Shown here piece by piece: positions 49,880 through 59,245 of a DNA stretch of 64,000 bases (position 1 is the stretch's first letter; each line of letters opens with the position of its first letter). The notes below the pieces were generated by a model, which saw nothing but the letters and a program-made list of their open reading frames with translations, was not told where the DNA came from and did no database searches. Source of the stretch: Caldilineae bacterium (GTDB taxonomy: Bacteria > Chloroflexota > Anaerolineae > JAAEKA01); NCBI GenBank assembly GCA_020634555.1, contig JACKBK010000017.1:1-64000 (forward strand), written 5' to 3'. Both the position numbers and the translations under genes were made by a program.

Positions 49880-51184
49880 ATGTCAGCTTTGAAAACAACA
49901 CATCACGCAACGCATCGACGGCGGTACAGCTTTTTGGCTGCGCTGCTGTTGGCGGCGGTGGTCCTCAGCGGATGTCCCGCTGGCGACAATGGGGCGGGCA
50001 GCCCTGCCACAGCCGAAGAACGTAACGCATCCATCATCGCCATCGCCGACCAGTTCTCGGCTACCCAGGACCTGGAAGCCGCGCAAGTGGCCCTCAACGC
50101 GCTGGATCTATCTGCTGCCCCGCAAGCGGTGCTGGCCCTGGCCGAGTCCTATATCGCGTTGGGCCAGGACAGCGGCACGACCCTCAAGCTGGTGAACCTG
50201 GCCGAGGGTCTGGGCATGTCCAGCCGCATGACGAATGACTTCGTGGCCGCGGCCGCAGCCAGCGGCGCCGATGTTCCGGTCGCGCTGGAGCCGCCAGCCA
50301 CCGACACCCCGGTTCCGACCGACACTCCGGAACCAACGGCTACGTCCACGGACACGCCGGCTCCTACCGACACGCCCACCGAAGTCCCAGAACCCAGCGA
50401 TACGCCGACGGAAACTCCTGTCCCGCAGCCAGTAGTCGTTGTCGACTCGCAAATGAACGTGCGCGGCGGTCCCGGCACCAGTTATCCGATCCTGGATCAA
50501 GTGCAGGCCGGCGACGAACTAGTGGTCTCAGCGCGCAGCCAGGACGGTGAGTGGTGGCAGGTCATCTTGGCCAACGGCAGTGAAGGCTGGTTGGCAGCGT
50601 CGCTGGTGACGCCCAGCGGACCGACCGGCGATGTGCAGGTTGCGCAAAACGTCGCGCCGCCGCCTACCGCGCGGCCCACAAACACAGCCGCAGCGCCACC
50701 GCCGGCAGCCGCTCCAACCGATACGCCTCGCCCCCAATCGTCAACACCATACGTGCTAACTGAGTTCCGCCTCAGACCAGTTGGCCAGGACGCCCAGCGC
50801 TGCACCGGCGGCGACCACAACATCTTCGTCAAGGTCGTCGACGCCGGAGGCAATCCGATCGACGGCGTGCGTGTTCGAGAAATCTACACTGGTCAGATCC
50901 ATGTTACCGGAGACCAGGGGAAGGGACCAGGCAGAGTGGAGTACGACATCTACCGCGGCGGCGGCGGCGTGGTAGAGATTATCGATGAGGCCGGCAATCC
51001 GCTCAGCCCGCAAACGCCCGGCATGAGCGCCGATTGGCCCGCATTCGACCTGATACTTGGCGGTGGTTACTGCAACTGCAAGCCTCATCCCGATGCGGAC
51101 AGTTGCCGGGCGGACCTTGAGAGCAAACAATATCTGTTTGCCGTTGGCCACTACGTCTACGAAGTAACGTTCCAGCGCTCATAA
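49880..51184 (+). CDS. Lipoprotein with SH3b domain and a C-terminal domain shared with the next gene
   Basis: 434 residues. The signal ends in a lipobox (LLLAAVVLSGC). A helical region follows (DQFSATQDLEAAQVALNALD), then a Thr/Pro linker (TDTPVPTDTPEPTATSTDTP), a bacterial SH3 domain (SQMNVRGGPGTSYPILDQV, GEWWQVILANGSEGWLAASL), a second linker, and a C-terminal domain (HNIFVKVVDAGGNPIDGVRV, GKGPGRVEYD, YEVTFQR) with four Cys. The C-terminal domain is homologous to the end of the protein encoded at 51300. SH3b domains usually bind cell-wall peptides. The ATG at 49880 is used; a TTG two codons earlier is possible. Confidence 0.85.
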   Translation: MSALKTTHHATHRRRYSFLAALLLAAVVLSGCPAGDNGAGSPATAEERNASIIAIADQFSATQDLEAAQVALNALDLSAAPQAVLALAESYIALGQDSGTTLKLVNLAEGLGMSSRMTNDFVAAAAASGADVPVALEPPATDTPVPTDTPEPTATSTDTPAPTDTPTEVPEPSDTPTETPVPQPVVVVDSQMNVRGGPGTSYPILDQVQAGDELVVSARSQDGEWWQVILANGSEGWLAASLVTPSGPTGDVQVAQNVAPPPTARPTNTAAAPPPAAAPTDTPRPQSSTPYVLTEFRLRPVGQDAQRCTGGDHNIFVKVVDAGGNPIDGVRVREIYTGQIHVTGDQGKGPGRVEYDIYRGGGGVVEIIDEAGNPLSPQTPGMSADWPAFDLILGGGYCNCKPHPDADSCRADLESKQYLFAVGHYVYEVTFQRS

Positions 51185-51299
51185 CACATCCATCTGCGCC
51201 GGACAACAGGCCAACCACCTGACAAGCTCGTTCCGCTATCGTCCGTTTGCGATACCAAATGCTTGTCTCTAACCCTTGAAGAAAAGGAGATGCGCCCCC

Positions 51300-53957
51300 G
51301 TGACATCTCAGTTTACTAACCGAGTGCCGCTATTCGCTGGCCTCGGGCCGCCACAGCTTTCAGCCATCGAAGAACGCTTCACCACCGTCCAGTTTGGCGC
51401 AGGTGAGACGATCTTCAAGGCTGGCGAGCCGGCGACCCGGATGTTTGTCATCGACAGCGGCTACGTGCGCCTTGTGACCGACCGAGGCGTGGCCCTGGCA
51501 ACTCTTGGGCCGGGCAGCACCCTGGGTGACCAGGATATGCTTGCCGAACAGGCCTACGCGTCCGGCGCGCAGGCCATGGGCGCGGTCACTGCCCAGTCAC
51601 TCTCAGGCCGGGACCTGGAGCAACTGGTGCAGCGCGACCCGAACCTGGGACTGGCGCTTAGCCGCTCAGCCGGCATGCCCGTGGCCGCCTTGCGCAACTA
51701 CGTCCTCAGCCGGCTGCAATCTGTTCCTGGCTGGCGGCGAGCAAGCCGCGCCGCGCTGCTGGACGCCGAGCAACGCCTGACCGTCACTGACGCGGCCGCC
51801 GGCCAGCGCCTCTACTCCGCCGGTGATCCGCCCAGCGCGCTCTACATTCTGGAGCGCGGGCAGATGCGCCTCAGCGACCCTAGCGGCGCGTTCGGAGACA
51901 TCAGCGTTGGCGCTGGAGCTGTCTTCGGCGACATGGAGCTGTTGACCGGCAAGCCGGCGACCCGCACTGCCGAATCGATGGCGGACGCCACGCTCTGGAC
52001 GCTTAGCGCCCAGGCGTTTGCCGATCTGACCACGGAATACCCGGAGCTACGCTCTGCGTTGAGCCAGGAGCTCAGGGCGCCTCTTTCCCTCGAAGACCAA
52101 AAGACTGCCATCGAGCGCCTGCGCCAGTTGCCAACCTTCAACCGCTGGCCGGACGAGGTGATGCAACAACTGGCAGCCGCTCTGCTCCTGCAACATGTGC
52201 CTGCCGGCGAGCTGGTCTACCGCAAGGGCGACCCTGGCAACGGCATGTATCTGATCGAGCGCGGCCAGATCGAGCTGCACAGCGACGGCGAGATGCTGGC
52301 TCGCCTGACCGCCGGCAACGACTTCGGCGAGATGGCACTGGTTTCAGGTCGCCCGCGCACCGCCAACGCGCTGGCCGCCACCGACAGCAACCTCTGGGTG
52401 CTTTATCGCAACGACTTCGAACGCCTGCTGACCCGATACCCGTCCGTCCAGGCCGCGGTGACCGAAACGGTGGCCCAGCGGCTGGCTTCAGCCGACGAGG
52501 CGTTCTTCGACAGGCATCTGCGCCAGATCACACTGCTGTCGGGCCTCTCCCGCAGCCAGATCGAGGCCGTTCGCCGTCGGTTGCAGGCTGCCCGCTACCG
52601 CGCTGGCGAGGTGCTGTTCTACAGCGGCGACGAGCCAGCCGGCCTGTTCCTGGTCGAGCGCGGCCAGGTCAGTGTCGACGTGCCGACCGGTACAGGAGAC
52701 ACCACCGAGGTTATCTTCAGCGACGGTGATATCTTCGGCGAAGGCGCCCTGCTGCTGGATGGCTCGCGAACCTCAACTGCCCGCGCCATCACTGATTTGG
52801 ATGTCTGGCTGCTGCGCCGCGAGGACTTCGAAGACCTCATGTTGCAGTATCCCAGCCTGGCGCTTAACCTGAGCCGGGTGTTGGAGAACCGCCTGCGGTC
52901 CAACAATCTGACCCCAGTGGCCGCCCCGGCGACACGCAGCAAAGCAACAACTGCGGCAGTTGCCACAGCAGCGGTTGCCACAACTGCTGCCAAGCCCGCG
53001 GCCCGGCCCGCCCAACCTGCGCCGCCGCCAGCAGCCTCTCCCCCAAAGACCGATGGCCTGGGCAGCCGTATCCGCGGCGGCATCGACTGGTTCCAGGAGG
53101 CCAGCACGATGACCAAGATACTGGTCGTGGTGCTGCTGCTGATGCTGGTATATATCTGCGGCTTTGCGTTGCCCTACATGGCCCTGGTGCGGCCGGTTTC
53201 GGCGGCGGAAGCGGAGGTTCGTGAGATCCAGATGTCGGCAGCGATGCCGGCCTTTGGCGGCGTTGAACTGCCGCCCACCCCGACGCCAGAACTGGGTGTG
53301 CTGGCCGTTGCCATGTTGGGAGGAGATCTGGCGCCGACGCCGACCTTCACGCCGTGGCCCACCGAAACGCCGATCCCGACTGACACCCCGACGGTGACGC
53401 CCACGCCGACCTTCACGGCAACGCCGACCGATACGCCGTTGCCGACGGCTACACCCACCTTCACGCCGGAGCCGACCAACACACCGGAGCCTGTGCGACA
53501 GGCAGCCCCTGTGGCAGAAGAAGCCCAGCCGGAGCCTGAGGTGCGAGCCGCAGCGGTCGAGGCGCCCCAACCATCCGTGGAATGGCGTCTGGTCTCTGCA
53601 CGACGCCTGACACCGTGCGAGAATCGCGGCAAGCACAACATCTTCGTGACAGTGCTGGATGCTGCCGGCAACCCATACGACGGCGCGCTGGTGGTTCAGT
53701 CCAACCGCGGTGACTATGGGAACATCCTTGACCGGATGCCAAGCGGCACCAAGGGGCCGGGGATGGCGGAGTTCATCATGTGGAAGATCGCCGAATACTC
53801 GGTGTTCATTGCTAACCCCGATGGAACACCGGCAAGCACCGAGTTTGCCGAACCGGTGCACTCCAACTTCACCGATGAAGTAGAGTGCAGCGACGGCGGC
53901 GGCGGCAACACCCTCTTCCACAACTCCTTCGAGGTAATCTTCCAGCGAACGAGTTGA
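51300..53957 (+). CDS. Membrane protein with four cyclic-nucleotide-binding domains and an extracellular domain
   Basis: 885 residues. Four Crp-type cNMP-binding domains are in the cytoplasmic half (about 10-125, 165-270, 285-395, 410-520). Domains 3 and 4 keep a phosphate-binding cassette-like stretch (FGEMALVSGRPRTANA, FGEGALLLDGSRTSTA); domains 1 and 2 are degenerate (LGDQDMLAE, FGDMELLTG). An Ala/Pro linker leads to one membrane helix (ILVVVLLLMLVYICGFALP, near 605-628), a Thr/Pro linker and a C-terminal domain (HNIFVTVLDAAGNPYDGALV, GTKGPGMAEF, FEVIFQRTS) like that of the preceding lipoprotein. No DNA-binding domain or enzyme is present. It could link intracellular cNMP level to the cell surface. 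AAGGAG lies ten bases before GTG 51300. A strong terminator follows. Confidence 0.88.
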   Translation: MTSQFTNRVPLFAGLGPPQLSAIEERFTTVQFGAGETIFKAGEPATRMFVIDSGYVRLVTDRGVALATLGPGSTLGDQDMLAEQAYASGAQAMGAVTAQSLSGRDLEQLVQRDPNLGLALSRSAGMPVAALRNYVLSRLQSVPGWRRASRAALLDAEQRLTVTDAAAGQRLYSAGDPPSALYILERGQMRLSDPSGAFGDISVGAGAVFGDMELLTGKPATRTAESMADATLWTLSAQAFADLTTEYPELRSALSQELRAPLSLEDQKTAIERLRQLPTFNRWPDEVMQQLAAALLLQHVPAGELVYRKGDPGNGMYLIERGQIELHSDGEMLARLTAGNDFGEMALVSGRPRTANALAATDSNLWVLYRNDFERLLTRYPSVQAAVTETVAQRLASADEAFFDRHLRQITLLSGLSRSQIEAVRRRLQAARYRAGEVLFYSGDEPAGLFLVERGQVSVDVPTGTGDTTEVIFSDGDIFGEGALLLDGSRTSTARAITDLDVWLLRREDFEDLMLQYPSLALNLSRVLENRLRSNNLTPVAAPATRSKATTAAVATAAVATTAAKPAARPAQPAPPPAASPPKTDGLGSRIRGGIDWFQEASTMTKILVVVLLLMLVYICGFALPYMALVRPVSAAEAEVREIQMSAAMPAFGGVELPPTPTPELGVLAVAMLGGDLAPTPTFTPWPTETPIPTDTPTVTPTPTFTATPTDTPLPTATPTFTPEPTNTPEPVRQAAPVAEEAQPEPEVRAAAVEAPQPSVEWRLVSARRLTPCENRGKHNIFVTVLDAAGNPYDGALVVQSNRGDYGNILDRMPSGTKGPGMAEFIMWKIAEYSVFIANPDGTPASTEFAEPVHSNFTDEVECSDGGGGNTLFHNSFEVIFQRTS

Positions 53958-53978
53958 CAAACTGAGACAACCTTCAAG

Positions 53979-54009
53979 GGCGAGAGCAAGCCATGCTCTC
54001 GCCTTTTTT
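53979..54009 (+). terminator. Rho-independent terminator
   Basis: GGCGAGAGCA (53979-53988) pairs perfectly with 53994-54003 around a 5-base loop, followed by six T. It ends the transcript of the cNMP-binding membrane protein. Confidence 0.93.
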
Positions 54010-54034
54010 GTCGCCAAGGACGCGTTGCTTCGCT

Positions 54035-54062
54035 TTGTTCATGTCGCCGCATATGCTATAAT
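54035..54062 (+). promoter_or_regulatory. Promoter of the DUF3048 lipoprotein gene
   Basis: TTGTTC at 54035-54040, a 16-base spacer and a perfect TATAAT at 54057-54062. The start near 54069 supports use of the ATG at 54112 rather than earlier in-frame codons. Confidence 0.65.
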
Positions 54063-54111
54063 CGCCATGGTGATACTACTTCGCACTCTGCGTCTGGAAA
54101 GCACTCTTCGC

Positions 54112-55299
54112 ATGTCCGTATGCCGGTTGGCGGTCAACCTATTGCCCCTGAAGCTCCTCGCCGTTTCACTGATCGCTGTGCTTGCGTTGGCAGCCTGCAA
54201 TCGAAGCACCACACCGGAGGCGACACCATCCCCGCTGCCAGTGCCCGCTACGTCTGAGGTAGCCACCGCCATTCAGCCAACCGCTACGCCGACCAAAGCG
54301 CCGACGGCAACCCCCGCACCCTCTCCTTCGCCCACCTTTGATCTGATGACGTTTCTGGCGACCAACGCGGCCCCGGAAGGCGTCTCGCCGTTCACCGGGC
54401 TGCCGGTGGCCGACGCAACGGTGTTGGACAGGATGCCTGCCGCGGTCAAGATATCGAACTCCCCACTTGCTCGCCCGCAGTCAGGACTGAGCGAGGCTGA
54501 TGTGGTCATCGAGCATTTGGCTGAGGGCGGGATCACCCGATTTACCGCTATCTATCACAGCCAGGACGCCGAACGCATCGGGTCGGTGCGCAGCGCGCGC
54601 CTGATCGACCTTGAGATACCGGTGTTGTTCGACGCCTTCCTGGTCTATTCCGGCGCCAGCGGCGATGTTGAGCGCATGATCGAAAACTCCGACTTTGCGC
54701 CCTTTACCCTCTCGGACGAGCGCAAGGATCCCGGCTTCTACCGGTTGGACGTTCCGGGGCACGCCTACGAGCATACCCTGTTCACCGACAGCGAGATCCT
54801 AACACGCGTGGCCGAGCAGGAGAACTGGACGGGACCGCCGCGTTCCATGGGCTGGGCCTGGAGCGACTCGCCGCCCGACGACGCGCAGCCGGCCGTGGCC
54901 ATTGAGATTCCGTACAGCAGCGAGTACTCTGATGTACAGTACGACTACGATTCCGAGGCAGGCGTTTACCGCAGATCAATTCTGGGCGAGCCGCACATAG
55001 ACGACCTCACAGGCGAGCAACTGGCGACGCCAAACGTCGTGGTTCTGTACGTCAACCACGTGCCGACGCTGATTGTCGAGGATTTGCTGGGATCGAAATC
55101 GGTGCAGATTCAGCTTTGGGAGCAGGGCCGCATGCAGCTCTTCCGAGACGGCACGGTCCAGGAAGGAACCTGGACGCGACCGCGGCGCGAGGATCCGCTG
55201 GTTTTCCTCGACGAAGATGCTAACGCTCTGGAACTGAAACCAGGCCCTGTTTGGATAGAGATCGTTCCCCTGGACATGGAAGTCACGGTGGGGGAGTAG
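54112..55299 (+). CDS. DUF3048 (YerB-like) lipoprotein
   Basis: 395 residues. The signal peptide ends in a lipobox (LIAVLALAAC), followed by a Thr/Pro linker and the DUF3048 domain: SPFTGLPVADATVLDRMPAA, VKISNSPLARPQSGLSEADV, VIEHLAEGGITRFTAIYH, GSVRSARLIDL. A C-terminal part (NVVVLYVNHVP, GTWTRPRREDPLVFLDE) matches the usual end of the family. The family's best-known member is YerB of Bacillus, whose role is not settled. The protein should be on the outer face of the membrane. A weak GGAAAG lies ten bases before the ATG. Confidence 0.9.
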   Translation: MSVCRLAVNLLPLKLLAVSLIAVLALAACNRSTTPEATPSPLPVPATSEVATAIQPTATPTKAPTATPAPSPSPTFDLMTFLATNAAPEGVSPFTGLPVADATVLDRMPAAVKISNSPLARPQSGLSEADVVIEHLAEGGITRFTAIYHSQDAERIGSVRSARLIDLEIPVLFDAFLVYSGASGDVERMIENSDFAPFTLSDERKDPGFYRLDVPGHAYEHTLFTDSEILTRVAEQENWTGPPRSMGWAWSDSPPDDAQPAVAIEIPYSSEYSDVQYDYDSEAGVYRRSILGEPHIDDLTGEQLATPNVVVLYVNHVPTLIVEDLLGSKSVQIQLWEQGRMQLFRDGTVQEGTWTRPRREDPLVFLDEDANALELKPGPVWIEIVPLDMEVTVGE

Positions 55300-55307
55300 C
55301 CCAGCAA

Positions 55308-55353
55308 ACTGTACCCCGGCTTGCGGAAATGGAGCGGCCTTCTGGGGTACAGT
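55308..55353 (+). terminator. Hairpin after the DUF3048 gene
   Basis: ACTGTACCCC (55308-55317) pairs exactly with 55344-55353 with a 26-base loop. It lies between the DUF3048 stop and the M50 protease start. There is no T-run; it may be a partial terminator or processing site. Confidence 0.45.
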
Positions 55354-55393
55354 GAGCTAGCCGCGGGCTACTTCCTGCGGCACTGGTGACAAG

Positions 55394-56488
55394 ATGACAG
55401 CAAGCAACGCAGAACCAACACTACTGTTGGCCCAGGAAAACACAGCCGCGCATTTACAGTACGACTTGCAGCACGAGGTGCGCGACGTATTCGAGGTACA
55501 CAGCGCGGCTACCAGCGGCAGCAAGACACCGGCCTTCGAGTTTCATGGCCGCCTACTGGTCGCGCCCGACGTTGCCTTAACCACCCTCGAAGAACGCTTC
55601 CGTCCCTTCGGTTATACTCCCTTCCTGCATCGCAAAAACGAGACGGATCTGCTCAGTGCGATTCCCGGCATTGCTGAAGCCGGTCGCCAACGGGTCTGGA
55701 TCAACGTTGTGCTGGCTATCGCGACCCTGTTCACCACCATGCTGGCCGGCGCACAGTTGGCCGGCGCCAACGTCCTGCGCCATCCGGTCAGCATCCTGGA
55801 GGGGCTGCCCTTCGCCTTGACACTGATGGTGATCCTCGGCTCCCACGAGCTGGGGCACTATTTCATGGGCAGGTGGCACAAGGTGCGCGTCACCCTGCCA
55901 TACTTCATCCCCGTGCCGGCCTTCCTCGGCACCTTCGGCGCGTTCATCCAGATGCGCAGCCCAATCCGCAACCGCGCCCAACTGTTCGATGTTGGGTTCG
56001 CCGGACCGATCGTGGGCTTTGTGGTCGCGCTGCCGCTGCTGATCATCGGCCTGCTGCTGCCGCCTGTGGGCAGCCCCTACCTGCGAGTCGGCGACTCCCT
56101 GTTGACGGGCTTCCTCTCCGAGTTGCTGCGGCCAGAGTTCGTCGGGCGCGGCTATGGGCTGAACCCGGTTGCGCTGGCGGCCTACTTCGGCATCCTGTTG
56201 ACCGGCGTTAATTTACTGCCGGCCGGCCAGTTGGACGGAGGCCACATCGCCTACGCGATCTTTGGGCGAGCAGCCCGGCCGCTGGGTTTCGCGGTCATCG
56301 TTGGACTGCTGGTGATGGGCACACTCTTCTGGCGCGGCTGGTACCTCTGGGCCGGATTGATCTTCCTCACCGGCCTGCGCCATCCGTCGCCCCTGGACGA
56401 GATTACTCCGGTGGACACCGCCCGGCGCATCATCGGCATCGGCGCCTTCGTCCTGCTCCTCCTGACATTTATTCCCGTTCCCAACTGA
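55394..56488 (+). CDS. Site-2 protease family protein (M50)
   Basis: 364 residues: a soluble N-terminal domain of about 100 residues (FEFHGRLLVAPDVALTTLEE, FGYTPFLHRKNETDL) and six to seven membrane helices. The zinc motif HELGH is near residue 151 and the second active-site motif, NLLPAGQLDGGH, near 275, so the catalytic site is complete. Such enzymes cut within membrane helices, for example of anti-sigma factors. The anti-sigma factor at 48395 is a possible but unproven substrate. The presence of the N-terminal domain and absence of a PDZ domain match the cyanobacterial/plant EGY-like subgroup. Confidence 0.9.
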   Translation: MTASNAEPTLLLAQENTAAHLQYDLQHEVRDVFEVHSAATSGSKTPAFEFHGRLLVAPDVALTTLEERFRPFGYTPFLHRKNETDLLSAIPGIAEAGRQRVWINVVLAIATLFTTMLAGAQLAGANVLRHPVSILEGLPFALTLMVILGSHELGHYFMGRWHKVRVTLPYFIPVPAFLGTFGAFIQMRSPIRNRAQLFDVGFAGPIVGFVVALPLLIIGLLLPPVGSPYLRVGDSLLTGFLSELLRPEFVGRGYGLNPVALAAYFGILLTGVNLLPAGQLDGGHIAYAIFGRAARPLGFAVIVGLLVMGTLFWRGWYLWAGLIFLTGLRHPSPLDEITPVDTARRIIGIGAFVLLLLTFIPVPN

Positions 56489-56561
56489 CGGCGATGGTCT
56501 GCGTGTTCATTACACAACACGCATTGGTTGCTCCCTCTCCTCCCGGCTTTCCCGTACTTGT

Positions 56562-57200
56562 CTACACCAGATCTTGCTGCAAGGCGACAGCCACCGCCTC
56601 GGCGCGATTAGAGACCTCCAACTTGGAGAGGATGTTGCTGACGTGCGCCTTTGCTGTGGAACGGCTCACGATCAGGCTGGCGGCGATCTCAGGGTTCGAC
56701 TTCCCCTGAACCATCAGCGCCAACACCTCCAGCTCGCGCGCGGTCAGATCGAAACCGACCGCTGGATACTCCTGCTTTGGCTGAATTAGCGCCTGGACAG
56801 CCTCCGGCGCGAGAGTGGACCGGCCAGCATGAGCCGCGCGGATGGCTGCGGTGAGATCATCGACACTGACATTTTTGAGCAGATAGCTGATCGCGCCGGC
56901 CGCCAGCGCCTCCTGCACAAGGGTCTTCTCCTCGAAGCTGGTCAGCGCGACTACCTGAATGGCAGGCCAGCGGCTGCGAATCGCGCGCGTAGCCGCCGCG
57001 CCGTCCATCACCGGCATCATCAGGTCCATCAACACCACGTCGGGGTGCATCGTCTCACACATGGCGATAGCTTCCTGCCCGTTGCGGCCCTCTCCGACCA
57101 TCTGCAGATCAGGGGCGACCATCAGAAAGGCTGCCAGGCCGCGACGCACCATGTCGTGGTCATCGATGACCAGCACGCGGATCGGTTCACTTTGCTGCAT
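56562..57200 (-). CDS. NarL/FixJ-type response regulator
   Basis: 212 residues. The receiver domain has the acidic pocket (IDDHD), phosphorylation site Asp in VVLMDLMMP, the Thr/Ser in VVALTSFEE and Lys in SYLLKNVS. The C-terminal LuxR-type helix-turn-helix is LTARELEVLALMVQGKSNPE, then IVSRSTAKAHVSNILSKL. The ATG at 57200 overlaps the end of the kinase gene by 14 bases and is preceded by AGAGGAG. Co-transcription and coupling with the kinase are clear. Target genes cannot be read from the window. Confidence 0.95.
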   Translation of the reverse strand: MQQSEPIRVLVIDDHDMVRRGLAAFLMVAPDLQMVGEGRNGQEAIAMCETMHPDVVLMDLMMPVMDGAAATRAIRSRWPAIQVVALTSFEEKTLVQEALAAGAISYLLKNVSVDDLTAAIRAAHAGRSTLAPEAVQALIQPKQEYPAVGFDLTARELEVLALMVQGKSNPEIAASLIVSRSTAKAHVSNILSKLEVSNRAEAVAVALQQDLV

Positions 57201-58986
57201 CTTGGGACTCCTCTGGTGATCCTGGCGCGGCGGCTTGCCAGACCACGGTGATCGTGGTGCCTTGCCCCGCATCGCTATCCAGTGTCAGGGCCGCACTGAT
57301 CGCCGAAGTACGCTCGCAGATGATGCCCAGCCCCAGGCGGTCTGGGGGAACTGCGTTCACATCGAACCCGATCCCATCGTCGTGGATGACCAGCCAGGCC
57401 GTGCTGTTCCGTCCACTGTCATCAACATCCCTGCAACGCAGTTCGACCAAAGCGTGCTCTGCGCGGGCATGCTTCACGACGTTGTTCAGTGCTTCTTGGG
57501 CAATGCGGTAGAGCGCGATGCGAACATCGTCGGGGAGCTCGCAGGCCGGATCGACGGTTACCTGCACAGCCATGCCCGTGCGGCCCGCCACAGCTTCGGC
57601 CAGTTGCCGCAGCAGGTCGCCGAGATCGGCCTCTGCCAGCACGTTGGGCCGTAGCTCCAGCAGCAGGGTGCGCATCTCAGCCAGCGCGCCGCGGCTCAGT
57701 TGGCGCAATTCCTGCAGCAGCTCGCGGCCGCGCGCCTGGTCCATCTCCCAGGTGGCCGGCAGTACCTCGGCCAGCAGGCTGGCCGAAAAGAGGGTCTGGG
57801 TCACGGCATCGTGCAGATCGCGCGCCAGCCTGCTGCGTTCCTCCAGCACCGCGGCCTGCTGAGCCTGCTCGTAGAGCTGCGTGTTCTCGATGGCCGCGCC
57901 GGTCTGGTGGGCCAGCGATTGGAGCACCTGCAGGTCGGTCTCGTCGAACGCGTCTACCCTGCGGCTCTGTACGTCGAGCACGCCGATCACCCGCCCCTTG
58001 ACCAGGATCGGCACCACGATCTCGGACAGCGCCGCGGTGCCTTCCATCCTGACGTAGCGGTCGTCCAGGCGCACGTCAGACACCACAATTGCCTGGCCGG
58101 TTTGCGCGACCCAGCCGGTAAGCCCCTGGCGACCGATTTTCAAACGGGATGGCTTGAACTTGAAGTCCATCGACTCCCACAGGTTACCCGCGCCGACGCG
58201 ATAGACGACCTCGTCTCCTTCCACCAACCCAATGCCAACGTGGTAGTAGTCGAAAGTGTCGCGGACCAGATGCGCCACGCGCGTCAGGATCTCGTCCACC
58301 GGCATAATGGTGGTGATCTCGCCGCTGACCTCGCCGATGACGCGAAACTGGTCGGCCCGCCGCTGCTCGGCTGCGTAGAGCTGGGCGTTGCGGATTGCCG
58401 TGGCTGCCTGGTCGGCAAACGACTGCAGCAGATCGAGGTCCCCTTGGTCGAAGCCTGATTGGCCGTTGCGCTTGTTGACAACGACGAGACTGCCGATCAC
58501 GCGGCCAGACACCTCCAGTGGCGCCAGCGCAGCGTTGCGCACCTGCCGCTGATCCACCCATGCCTTGGCCGAACGGTGGACGCGCGGGTCTGCGCCCAGA
58601 CTGTTGGAGACGTCCGCCTGTTTGTTCAGCGTTACCCAGCCGGAAAGGCTCTCACCCAACGGAGACCGCTCGCCGATTGCGAAGGTCATAGAACCGCATC
58701 CGGCCACCACCTCGTCCTCGTATGCTTCCCAGCGAACGAGGTTCAGCAGCCCCCCTTCCCCGGAAAGCAGTGAGGTCGCCTGTTGGATGATCAGCCGCAG
58801 CAGGCTTTCCTGATCCAGCGTGCTGGCGACGGCGCGTGTCGTCTCCTGCAAAGCTGTGAGCTGCGCAACTCGCCGCCGCGTGTCGTCGACCAGCCGTTGA
58901 TTGTTGGCCGCGCAGTCAGCGACCTCCCGCTCCAGCTCTTGAATGCGGGCAGCCAGCGCCTCAGCCGACCCAGATTGCCAGCTCAT
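57187..58986 (-). CDS. Sensor histidine kinase, GAF-GAF-HisKA_3
   Basis: 599 residues, cytoplasmic (no membrane helix). A coiled coil (ALAARIQELEREVADCAANN) leads into GAF domain 1 (residues about 55-215) and GAF domain 2 (about 230-385), then HisKA_3 with the phosphorylated His in LARDLHDAVTQ near 389 and an HATPase domain (ALNNVVKHA, HDDGIGFD, GLGIICERT). The GAF domains would sense a small ligand or redox state. The ATG at 58986 is chosen; an upstream TTG at 59043 has no support. Promoter at 59059-59087. Confidence 0.94.
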   Translation of the reverse strand: MSWQSGSAEALAARIQELEREVADCAANNQRLVDDTRRRVAQLTALQETTRAVASTLDQESLLRLIIQQATSLLSGEGGLLNLVRWEAYEDEVVAGCGSMTFAIGERSPLGESLSGWVTLNKQADVSNSLGADPRVHRSAKAWVDQRQVRNAALAPLEVSGRVIGSLVVVNKRNGQSGFDQGDLDLLQSFADQAATAIRNAQLYAAEQRRADQFRVIGEVSGEITTIMPVDEILTRVAHLVRDTFDYYHVGIGLVEGDEVVYRVGAGNLWESMDFKFKPSRLKIGRQGLTGWVAQTGQAIVVSDVRLDDRYVRMEGTAALSEIVVPILVKGRVIGVLDVQSRRVDAFDETDLQVLQSLAHQTGAAIENTQLYEQAQQAAVLEERSRLARDLHDAVTQTLFSASLLAEVLPATWEMDQARGRELLQELRQLSRGALAEMRTLLLELRPNVLAEADLGDLLRQLAEAVAGRTGMAVQVTVDPACELPDDVRIALYRIAQEALNNVVKHARAEHALVELRCRDVDDSGRNSTAWLVIHDDGIGFDVNAVPPDRLGLGIICERTSAISAALTLDSDAGQGTTITVVWQAAAPGSPEESQDAAK

Positions 58987-59058
58987 GGTTGGTCTAAACT
59001 CCCTTAAACAAGCCCGGCCATCCCGTTGGATCTGGATGGCCAAAACATCTCTTCGTTC

Positions 59059-59087
59059 AGTATATCACAGGACCGGCAGCGAAACAA
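59059..59087 (-). promoter_or_regulatory. Promoter of the kinase/response-regulator operon
   Basis: On the minus strand TTGTTT (59087-59082), a 17-base spacer and TATACT (59064-59059). The start near 59052 gives a 65-base leader. Confidence 0.6.
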
Positions 59088-59165
59088 CGCATAGTTTCGA
59101 CATCGCCATGTGACAGGGGTGAACGAAGCAATCTACATCCAGATTGGTGATCCGGTTCTGGCCCA

Positions 59166-59211
59166 GAATAACGGAGCGGCGGGCCGCCATTGGCCCGCCG
59201 CTCCGTTATTC
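59166..59211 (-). terminator. Strong terminator of the sugar ABC operon
   Basis: A perfect 20-bp stem (GAATAACGGAGCGGCGGGCC at 59166-59185, complement at 59192-59211) with a 6-base loop, 35 bases after the permease stop. It isolates the ABC operon from the kinase operon. Confidence 0.88.
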
Positions 59212-59245
59212 TCTTCGTCCGGTGGTGCCTGACGGTCAACCCGGT

